Source: Prolixibacteraceae bacterium JC049
GTDB taxonomy: Bacteria > Bacteroidota > Bacteroidia > Bacteroidales > Prolixibacteraceae
Direction of reading: 5' to 3'
DNA length: 64,000 bases
Assembly: GCA_023369685.1 (NCBI GenBank)
Contig: SACZ01000007.1
Coordinates: 124,001 to 188,000 of the forward strand
Of the stretch, positions 1-7,692 are shown piece by piece. A model generated the notes under the pieces. It ran no database searches, was not told the origin of the DNA, and saw nothing but the letters and a program-made list of their open reading frames with translations. The position numbers and the translations under genes were made by a program. The first letter of the stretch is position 1. Each line of letters begins with the position of its first letter.

Positions 1-1
1 T

Positions 2-349
2 GACTTTGAAATTTATTCTCAAAAAAAATTAATTTATGAAGAAATAATCAAATATTTAAACATACTTAATTCTTCAAAATTTGAAGTTGAAATTGAATTT
101 GATTCAAAGTTCAAATACAACACAAAATCAAGTACAAGTCTTGAGACACTTTCTAACAACAATACCCACAATGAAACATTTGATTTTCATAAAATCGGAG
201 CAAGGAGGTTTGCAATGAAATTAACTTTAATAACCTCCCACAATATTGAATATACACACATGATAGATAAAGATGACAAATCAAAAAAATGGGAGGAATT
301 AGTTTCAAATTTTATGAAGATTGCTGAAAAACAAAACAATGAAAAATAG
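2..349 (+). CDS. 3' end of an unknown gene upstream of the RT-HD gene
   Basis: An open frame runs from the window edge to the TAG at 347-349, giving the last 115 residues of a protein whose start lies outside the window. It is rich in Lys, Asn, Glu and Phe, with no motif or membrane segment that I recognise. The next gene's ATG at 339 lies inside its last codons, an 11-nt overlap in a different frame. This implies translational coupling, so the two genes probably form one operon and one functional unit. Codon use is as AT-rich as in the RT gene. I cannot name a function; a partner or accessory protein of the reverse transcriptase is an inference from the overlap alone. Confidence 0.7.
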   Translation, partial: DFEIYSQKKLIYEEIIKYLNILNSSKFEVEIEFDSKFKYNTKSSTSLETLSNNNTHNETFDFHKIGARRFAMKLTLITSHNIEYTHMIDKDDKSKKWEELVSNFMKIAEKQNNEK

Positions 350-3300
350 TAATTTATATAAGAGAATAATAAGCAAAGAGAATATTTTTAATGCAATCTA
401 TTCGCTTGAATCTTATGTTTTTGAGAAAGAACTCCTAATAGAAGATGATATTAAGTTGTACAACGATCTTTCAGACAAGCATAATATTAACCTTATTAAC
501 AAGGTGGTTGAAAAGTGTATCAAGTCCATCGAAGATATTTTAACTTCTGATAGTTTATTTCAAGTAACTGTATTTTTTAAGCCAAAGAAATTCAATAAAG
601 AGGAGAAAAAACTCGAATATCGTCCAATTCACACTTCCGATTTGATTACTCAAATATGCATTGTTGCTTTACTAAACCAATTGATGTTTGATGATTCTGA
701 TGGAACACGAAAACTTTCAGATATAAGTAGACTGTTACCATCAAACTTTTACGGAAATATACCTAGTACAAAAATTGAACATCTATTTAAGCCTTGGAAT
801 CGTCAATATCAAGAGTATTCAAAGAAAGCAATTGATGCTCATCGCCAATATTTTAGTTCAAAAAAATATACGCATGAGGTTAATCTTGATATAAAAAAGT
901 TTTATCCTTCCATTAATCCAATTTTCATATATGATTTCATCCTTCAGAAATGTCCAATTACATATTTGAAAGGTGACATAAAATGCCTTGAAAAGTTGTT
1001 AGAGAAGCTACTATTCTTTGACATGTCAATTCCTAACGAGAGTTTATCTCTTTATTATCCTGAGGAACTAAAATCAGGAATTATAAGTGATAAGCTTTTT
1101 TTTAATATTGGAATCCCACAAGGTCTTCCACAAGCATATTTCTTTGGGAACCTTTGCATGGTGGTTATTTCAAAGGCTATTGAAGAGATATTCAAAGGGG
1201 AAGCATTTTATTATGTTGATGATTCCGTAATCTATACTGATAAACCTCAAAATAATTTCTTTGATAGCATTAAGACTCTAAACTCAAGGATTAACGAAGA
1301 AATCAGCAAAACTATAACTAGCATAATACGAGATAAGAGAATTAAAAAATTTCAAAACCTACTGTCGTATAATGTAAAAATTCATGACACAGAGGATGGA
1401 AAAAGTTCTCTTTCTGTAATAGACCAAGACCTTTCTTTATACCTTTTTGCAAAACCAGCTTCAAATATCTCGTTTGAAATAATTGCCTCAATGGATGAGC
1501 TAGAAGACTCCTCTTTACACGATAAGATAAGTACAATAATAGATGCAATAAAACTTCAAATTAAATATTTTGAAGACAAAACACATATTGAAGATGAGAA
1601 TGTTTTAAAATTATTAAAGAGATATAAAAAATTCTATATCAATCGCCTAAATATTTTAAGACTAAGAGATGAGAATGAGATAGATCAAAACAGAATAAAT
1701 GAGTTTTTTGAAAAATATGATCTCAATTCATCTATTGAAGAATCGGCATTCTTCTCAAGATTGGAAGATGATGTTTTTAGCGTTGAAAGTAAGCTTTTAA
1801 TCCGCCAACTTACCGTAAAACAAGAACAACAGAAAAAGATTATTAATAAAATAAAAGAATTTGAAACTAAATTTGAACGTAATGGAAGTAAGCTAAATCA
1901 TTATTTTTCCACTGTCTTAAAAAACCATGCATTATTTCAAAATCTAAAAAATAAGAGATATGAAACGTTGGAAAATATTACAATAAATACAATTGAATCA
2001 TTTAGCAAGGTCAAACAAAAAAAGAAAATTGATATCATCTATTCTCTTTTAAAAGTATTACAATATCAATTTAAAGATGAAAATACTATTGAATTGGAAA
2101 AGCCTTTTTGGAGGATTATCTTTGACTACCAAGAAAATTATCATTTTATTTATAAAAATTCCCCAGATTTTTTGAGAAGAATTGTCAATGCAATTATTTC
2201 AAGAGCTTTTAATGTATCCATCAATGACAGTTGTAATCTTACAAAATTAGACAACCGAGTATTGTTGTATTATGAGTTAAGAATTTTGATGCTTCTTAGA
2301 ACGAATCATTTCAGTTTAGAGGTATTAATAAATAATACAACTCGTATAATGGGGCAATTGGAAACAAAGCAAAATCAAGAAAAAATAGATTTATCCCTCT
2401 TAGAAGTACTTCCAATATTCAAAAGCTATATAAAAGATTCTGAAAAAATTGATGATCTTATATTGATACACAAATACGTTAATGGAATTTGGAAAAATGG
2501 TTCAAAATTTCTTCATTTTTACACACTTCACAATGAAGAGCACTCAATAGAATTGATTAATAAGTGTATAAGAATAACCAAATCAATTGATTACCTATCA
2601 ATAAAATCTGAAGATTATTACATTCTATTTCTTGCGTGCTATCTGCACGATATTTCAATGGTGCTATATCCTAATTTAGATAGCTTCTCAGAAACCAATG
2701 AAAAAACAGATTTAGTCTATTCCAGATGGAAAACAGATTTATCAATTATAGAGAATATTGAAAAGGAACCACAATCAAAAATTAAGTCTTTAATTTTAAA
2801 ATACTACAAAGAAGTCAATGACTATTTTGAAACGGAAATAAGAGATAATCACCACAAGCGAAGTTCAAAGTTTATTAAAGAACAAAATGATTTCTTTTTT
2901 ATAGATAAAGCTGTTAGACGGCTTGTGGCAGATGTATCTGAAGCACATTGTTATGACGCAAAGGATGTATATAAATTAAAATCTAAAGCTAAGAGTGACA
3001 TTTATGATGAAAAGTATCTGATGATTATTTTAAGATTAGCTGATTTACTAGATATGTCTAAGGATAGAGTAAGCATTAATATTTTACGTCAAAATATTAA
3101 TAACATGTCAGAAACATCAAAGTATCACTGGATATCACATATGGCAATTGACAATTGCTCAATAACTTCGGAGTTCCCCAAAATAGCTGAGACAGATTTT
3201 GATGAAAATGGCAAATTGAAACTAACAGAAATTATACAAATAAATATTTTCATGAATACAAGGCTCCTTACTTCCGCCAAAAGTAACAACTGTGCAAATT

Positions 3301-3578
3301 TATCTTGTAAAACTGAGCGAGTTAATAAATCAAATCCGAACATGACGATAGAAATAAATCGTGGACAAAACTGCGTTGGTAGGTGCAACTTCACGTGTAG
3401 ATGGTTAGTTAACAAGCATAACTATTTATTTAATGAGCTAATCGAATTACAACAATATTTAGACAGAAATATCAATAATATATTTGAGACAAAATTAGAG
3501 GTAAAGTTAAATTTTGAGAATTCTTCTGTTTTGCCATCAGATTATATGGATGTGATAAAAAAAAGAATTGAAATTTAA
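339..3578 (+). CDS. Reverse transcriptase fused to a C-terminal HD phosphohydrolase-like domain
   Basis: A 1079-residue protein. The N-terminal third is a reverse transcriptase: motif A is LDIKKFYPSI (D184), motif B is IPQGLPQ near residue 259, and motif C is YYVDDS with catalytic D294-D295. A long helical linker follows. The C-terminal part carries HD-superfamily signatures: HNEEHS (H731, H735), LHDIS (H770-D771), NHHKRSS (H838-H839) and ADLLDMSKD (D902), so the metal ligands look intact. Some HD domains of this kind occur in conflict systems beside ATPases. There is no maturase X or En domain, so this is not a group II intron protein. A TTG at 321 could add six residues, but I chose ATG 339. 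Abortive-infection or DRT-type antiphage defence is the best guess; the exact RT class is not determined. Confidence 0.85.
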   Translation: MKNSNLYKRIISKENIFNAIYSLESYVFEKELLIEDDIKLYNDLSDKHNINLINKVVEKCIKSIEDILTSDSLFQVTVFFKPKKFNKEEKKLEYRPIHTSDLITQICIVALLNQLMFDDSDGTRKLSDISRLLPSNFYGNIPSTKIEHLFKPWNRQYQEYSKKAIDAHRQYFSSKKYTHEVNLDIKKFYPSINPIFIYDFILQKCPITYLKGDIKCLEKLLEKLLFFDMSIPNESLSLYYPEELKSGIISDKLFFNIGIPQGLPQAYFFGNLCMVVISKAIEEIFKGEAFYYVDDSVIYTDKPQNNFFDSIKTLNSRINEEISKTITSIIRDKRIKKFQNLLSYNVKIHDTEDGKSSLSVIDQDLSLYLFAKPASNISFEIIASMDELEDSSLHDKISTIIDAIKLQIKYFEDKTHIEDENVLKLLKRYKKFYINRLNILRLRDENEIDQNRINEFFEKYDLNSSIEESAFFSRLEDDVFSVESKLLIRQLTVKQEQQKKIINKIKEFETKFERNGSKLNHYFSTVLKNHALFQNLKNKRYETLENITINTIESFSKVKQKKKIDIIYSLLKVLQYQFKDENTIELEKPFWRIIFDYQENYHFIYKNSPDFLRRIVNAIISRAFNVSINDSCNLTKLDNRVLLYYELRILMLLRTNHFSLEVLINNTTRIMGQLETKQNQEKIDLSLLEVLPIFKSYIKDSEKIDDLILIHKYVNGIWKNGSKFLHFYTLHNEEHSIELINKCIRITKSIDYLSIKSEDYYILFLACYLHDISMVLYPNLDSFSETNEKTDLVYSRWKTDLSIIENIEKEPQSKIKSLILKYYKEVNDYFETEIRDNHHKRSSKFIKEQNDFFFIDKAVRRLVADVSEAHCYDAKDVYKLKSKAKSDIYDEKYLMIILRLADLLDMSKDRVSINILRQNINNMSETSKYHWISHMAIDNCSITSEFPKIAETDFDENGKLKLTEIIQINIFMNTRLLTSAKSNNCANLSCKTERVNKSNPNMTIEINRGQNCVGRCNFTCRWLVNKHNYLFNELIELQQYLDRNINNIFETKLEVKLNFENSSVLPSDYMDVIKKRIEI

Positions 3579-3587
3579 ACCGCAGTT

Positions 3588-3810
3588 AGTAGTCAAGTAA
3601 GCTAGGGGAATTTCCCCCCTAACTTCTCACTGAACCGTATGTGAACCTCTCGATTCATACGATTCTTATTATGCAGTCAACTATTTGTTAGACTAACTGA
3701 TAGCCTAACAATCAATGATAAAATAGGTTTGAATATGATTTATACCCCATCTCAACCAACGAACAGCTTTAACTTTGCTGCGTTTAAAACGTTTCTATTT
3801 GTTCAGAAAA
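3588..3810 (-). mobile_element. Truncated group II intron: maturase C-terminus, domain V and domain VI
   Basis: Read on the minus strand. Positions 3705-3796 encode about 30 residues resembling a maturase C-terminus (KRFKRSKVKAVRWL) ending in TAG. Positions 3632-3665 then form a 34-nt domain V-like hairpin with a GAGA loop, closed by GAATCG and CGGTTC. Positions 3588-3631 give a domain VI-like hairpin (GTTAGGGG paired with CCCCTAGC). This is the order at the 3' end of a group II intron. Domains I-III and the rest of the maturase are missing, and the remnant stops near the repeat that begins at 3822. The catalytic AGC triad of domain V reads AAT, so the element is dead. The 3' boundary is approximate. 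Confidence 0.7.
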
Positions 3811-3821
3811 CAATGGATTGT

Positions 3822-4152
3822 AGTGCCAGCGGCACGGTGTTATGGTAGCCAGTCTGAGTCAAAAACAATATATGAAGTCCCGTGGGGACGATATTCTCAT
3901 AACACCCTCACAACATGACTGATATAATTTCTGCGTCACACTCCCACGACTGCTCGTTTATAACTAGTTGTGATTATTGCGCCCCATATAACCAGTTAAC
4001 TTCGATAGATGATAGTGATTGAGGCGCTTGGGTTTGTAATATTCGATCATACTACCATACTATCATCGCTACGCGATTTTCTCGCTGGCAAAGCTTGAAT
4101 TACGACAGTAATTCATTAGTCGAAGCCTATTCGTAATTGGTATTCCCTTCGA
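3822..4152. repeat. 330-bp intergenic repeat, copy 1
   Basis: This block recurs with few differences at 4720-5052. It opens with the palindrome GTGCCAGCGGCAC, contains CCCGTGGGGACG and the string TACCATACTATCATCGCT, and has no supported reading frame. It directly follows the intron remnant. The palindromes suggest a non-autonomous, structured element such as a REP-like or MITE-like unit, but I cannot assign a family. Confidence 0.75.
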
Positions 4153-4604
4153 TGAACTCAGGGAGCGAATGGAATCTGGAAACTGGAGAAAAGGGAAACA
4201 GAATTCGGTTGCTAAGGGGAAGAGCAAAGGGAAAAGTGATCTGTTACCTTATAGTATCAAGCACAGAGATTCCAGCATCAAGATTCGCCACAGTTAACAA
4301 CTGTGTTTTAGCCATTTACTGTAAAATCAGGAGCAGAACCTCATTAATATGTAAACATATTCATTAGATATACCGAAAAGCGCGTTGGTCTTGTCAAAAA
4401 GTGCGGGGATTGGGATGGCGAGAGAATTCCTGAGACCGGTTTAGGACTGATTGTGGGTAAAGGGATTCGGTGAGCGATGAAGCGTTCTTTTTGACTAGAT
4501 TTTTTGATTCTTTTGTAGCAATGACAAAAGAATAGAACAACCAGAAATTGAATTTTATTATATGAATGTCAGTAGCCGAAGAGGCTCTTCACTACTACCT
4601 GCAC

Positions 4605-4719
4605 GAGTTGTGATTATTGCGCCCCATACAACCAATTAACACCGATAGATGATAATGATTGGAGCGCTTGGGTTTGTAATATTCGATCATACTACCATAC
4701 TATCATCGCTACGCGATTA
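4605..4719. repeat. Partial third copy of the intergenic repeat
   Basis: About 115 bp matching the middle of the 330-bp unit (equivalent to about 3963-4077), running directly into copy 2 at 4720. It lacks the GCCAGCGGC start and the distal third. It is preceded by a different small palindrome (AGCCGAAGAGGCT, 4573-4585). The arrangement looks like stepwise insertion or recombination between copies. The interval 4153-4604 between copies is unique DNA without a convincing gene. Confidence 0.65.
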
Positions 4720-5052
4720 AGTGCCAGCGGCACGGTTTATGGTAGCCAATTAGAGTCAAAAATAATCTATAAAGTCCCGTGGGGACGATATTCTCATAAC
4801 ACCATCACAACGTGACTGATATAATTTCTGCGTCACACTCCCACGACTGCTCGTTTATAACGAGTTGTGATTATTGAGCCCCATATAACCAGTTAACTTC
4901 GATAGATGATAATGAATGGTGCGCTTGAGTTTGTGATATTCGATTATACTACCATACTATCATCTCTACGCGATTTTCTCGCTGGCTGAGCTTGAATTAC
5001 ACAGTATTTCATTAGTTGCAGCCTATACAAATACAATATTCCCCTCTTCGAG
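4720..5052. repeat. 330-bp intergenic repeat, copy 2
   Basis: Direct repeat of 3822-4152 in the same orientation, with scattered substitutions and small indels. Similarity ends near TTCGAGAACC, where both copies diverge into unique sequence. Positions 5053-5447 hold no gene that I can support; this is the upstream region of the M61 peptidase gene, without a clear TAnnTTTG box. Confidence 0.75.
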
Positions 5053-5447
5053 AACCGCAGAAAGCAAAGAGTTATACATTGTATTAATGATCTTTCTAGC
5101 AAAACAACACGACATATTATTGTCCGTAGTTTACTGTTATTTTTCTCTATAGCATTGTTCCCAGCAAAAGCTTTTTTGCAAAAAATATAACATTGATTAA
5201 AAAATTGATGTAATAAATACATTATGCCGCATACAAATAACCGTAATGAAACAAAAAATAGAATTAAGAAGAAGTAAAAAAGATTCAAATTATTACTCCA
5301 CTGAATTCATTCAAAACAGACAAGGATAGAGAGTGGTTTGAGAACAAAATAATTAAACAAATAAAGTACACCGAAACAACAATATGTAGATCTCAAAACG
5401 GTCTTTGCAGCTATATTTTGGTCGATTGATACAATTAATTTTAAAGG

Positions 5448-7277
5448 ATGAAAAAAATACTAATTGCTTTACTGATATTTACATCGTTAGCAACTAAAGC
5501 TCAAAACGATTCTTATCAATTTTTCGTGAATTTAAACGAAGTAAAAAATGACAAACTACACGTTAGTTTAAAAACTCCGAAAATAAAATCCGACAAAATA
5601 ATTTACAACATTCCGAAAATGATTCCCGGTTCTTATACCATTGACGATTTCGGACAATATATAACCGATTTCAAGGCATTTAATAAAAACGGAGTGTTAT
5701 TAAACGTTACTCGAATTGACACAAACAGGTGGGAAATTGATAATGCAAAGCACTTAGCTGAAATAAGGTATTGGGTAGATGACACATGGGATGCCGATGT
5801 TGAAAATTTTGTTTTTGAACCATGCGGTACAAATATTGAAGCAGGAACAAATATTCTATTAAATAATCATGGTTTCTTCGGCTATTTCACTGGAATGAAA
5901 AATTACAGATATGAATTAAATGTTACTCGGCCTGAAAATTTCTATGGTTCAACCGGATTAACTACTCGTGTAACAAACGGAAACACCGATAAATTTACGA
6001 CTAATAATTACATGGACTTAGTAGATTCGCCAATTATGTATAACATCCCCGATACAACTGTATTTAAAGTTGGCGAAACAGATATTCTAATCTCAGTATA
6101 TTCAAAAAGTAAGAAAATCACATCAAAATTGCTTGCAGATGATGTAAAAGCAATGCTGGAGCTTCAAAAAGATTATCTTGGCACTTTACCAGTAAAAAAA
6201 TATGCTTTTATCATATACCTGTTTAAGGCAGAAAGTGCCAAAGTATCGACAGGTGCGTTGGAACACTCTTATTCGTCTTTTTATTATAACACAGAGGCTC
6301 CCATTGAGAGATTCATTCCAATGTTTATTGGCGATGTCGCACATGAATTTTTTCATATCGTTACTCCCCTAAATATTCATTCAGAAGAAATAGGTGATTT
6401 TGACTATATCAGCCCCAAAATGTCGAAACACCTGTGGTTATATGAAGGTGTTGTTGAATATTTTTCCGATCATGTGAAAGTTTACGGTGGAATGATTTCG
6501 CCTAAAGCATATTTAAAAGCTATTAAGAAGAAAATCTCTGACAGTAAAAGATATAATGATGAATTGCCATTCACTGAACTTAGCTTAGGATGTTTAGACA
6601 AGTATAAAGACCAATCTGACAATGTGTATTGCAAAGGAGCTTTAATTGGTTTGTGCTTAGATATTTTATTAAGAGAAGAATCCAATGGAAAAACAGGAAT
6701 GAAAGATATGATGAAGAAGCTTTCAGATGAATATGGCAAATATAAATCATTTAAGGATGAAGAATTATTTGATAAAATCACCGAATTGTCAAGTCCGAAA
6801 ATAAGAACCTTTTTTACGGAATATGTAGAGGGTAGCAAGTCGTTGCCATTAGAAACAATTCTAGAAAAGGTTGGAGTTAATTTTAAACAAGATGTTAAGT
6901 ACACCTCATTCTCGCTAGGCTTTAGTAGTCTTACCTACAATCCCCATACCGAAAGATATTTTATTACAAAAAAAGGGATGGACGAATTTGCAAAAGATTT
7001 AAGCTATAACATAAACGACGAGATAGTTTCGATTAATGGAAAAGAATTAACCCAAGGTAATTTGCTTAAATTATGGAAAGAGTTTAAAAACAATGCAAAA
7101 GAAGGAGATAAGGTTAAAATAGTTATTGCCAGAAAGAAAAAAGACAACTATAAGAACATCAAACTAAAAGCAAAAGCAAGAATAATTGAAAAAACTAAGA
7201 AGTATGTAGTAAAATTCAACGAGCTTGCTACTGAGGATCAATTGAAACTGCGTAAGGCATGGCTGGGACTGGAATAA
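5448..7277 (+). CDS. M61-family metallopeptidase with PDZ domain (glycyl aminopeptidase-like)
   Basis: A 609-residue exported protein with a signal peptide (residues 1-18, ending TKAQ). The first 200 residues resemble the beta-sandwich that precedes the catalytic domain in family M61. The zinc motif HEFFH is at residues 299-303, and the downstream WLYEGVVEYFS supplies the third-ligand glutamate typical of the family. The last 100 residues contain a PDZ-like segment (DEIVSINGKEL). Family members cleave N-terminal residues, often glycine, from peptides outside the cytoplasm. The gene stands alone downstream of the repeat region, and REP-like palindromes follow it. The exact substrate is unknown. 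Confidence 0.88.
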   Translation: MKKILIALLIFTSLATKAQNDSYQFFVNLNEVKNDKLHVSLKTPKIKSDKIIYNIPKMIPGSYTIDDFGQYITDFKAFNKNGVLLNVTRIDTNRWEIDNAKHLAEIRYWVDDTWDADVENFVFEPCGTNIEAGTNILLNNHGFFGYFTGMKNYRYELNVTRPENFYGSTGLTTRVTNGNTDKFTTNNYMDLVDSPIMYNIPDTTVFKVGETDILISVYSKSKKITSKLLADDVKAMLELQKDYLGTLPVKKYAFIIYLFKAESAKVSTGALEHSYSSFYYNTEAPIERFIPMFIGDVAHEFFHIVTPLNIHSEEIGDFDYISPKMSKHLWLYEGVVEYFSDHVKVYGGMISPKAYLKAIKKKISDSKRYNDELPFTELSLGCLDKYKDQSDNVYCKGALIGLCLDILLREESNGKTGMKDMMKKLSDEYGKYKSFKDEELFDKITELSSPKIRTFFTEYVEGSKSLPLETILEKVGVNFKQDVKYTSFSLGFSSLTYNPHTERYFITKKGMDEFAKDLSYNINDEIVSINGKELTQGNLLKLWKEFKNNAKEGDKVKIVIARKKKDNYKNIKLKAKARIIEKTKKYVVKFNELATEDQLKLRKAWLGLE

Positions 7278-7331
7278 TACTGGAGTATTCAAAAACAACA
7301 CGCCTATAAGATAAGTTTCATTTGACATCTC

Positions 7332-7415
7332 TCGGGCTTTCAGCCCTTTAGGATACATTTCATTAGATACACAGGACCAAGTCCTGTGCTTTTACATATC
7401 GGGGCTTTGCCCCTC
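7332..7415. repeat. Cluster of three REP-like palindromes
   Basis: Three short perfect palindromes lie in a row: GGGCTTTCAGCCC (7334-7346), CACAGGACCAAGTCCTGTG (7370-7388) and GGGGCTTTGCCCC (7401-7413). They are far more GC-rich than the flanks. Such arrays are common downstream of Bacteroidota genes and may end transcription or be targets of REP-associated transposases. No such transposase is in the window. The rest of the 7278-7692 gap holds the promoter at 7563-7601 and nothing else that I can support. Confidence 0.65.
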
Positions 7416-7562
7416 TTATTGCCTAAATAGCTAATTACTAGCTATCGTAATTGGCAACTTAAAACAATAGAGATATTATTACCATAAGTTGATGGCATTA
7501 AAGCAGCTGATAAATTTCTGAGCATATAAGCATTCAAAATTCAGCAAAACAATTTATTTAAC

Positions 7563-7601
7563 CATATTATTTCAATTCGTTAACTAATATTTATATATTT
7601 G
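7563..7601 (+). promoter_or_regulatory. Bacteroidota-type promoter with extended upstream box
   Basis: CATATTATTT (7563-7572), 21 nt, then TATATTTG (7594-7601), which fits the TAnnTTTG -7 consensus of Bacteroidota. It lies about 90 nt upstream of the ATG at 7693. The same two boxes with exactly the same spacing occur at 19709-19747 and 23371-23409. Confidence 0.6.
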
Positions 7602-7692
7602 GTTTATCTAATAACACCCAAAGCCTACCTTGTAAAAAAGATTTCTCTGAATATTTATAATCAGTTCGATAAATCTATAACATCATTCGTTT

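Noticed and set aside
4137-4367. A 76-residue open frame between the repeat copies
   Set aside because: It starts inside the repeat, is low in structure and shows no family signature; probably chance.
4475-4537. Short frame reading FLTRFFDSFVAMTKE before a TAG
   Set aside because: It resembles peptide scraps seen in Bacteroidota intergenic repeats, but there is a stop just upstream and no start; at most a relic.
4944-5288. A 114-residue antisense frame overlapping repeat copy 2
   Set aside because: Composition is that of AT-rich non-coding DNA, half of it lies in the repeat, and no homologue pattern is visible.
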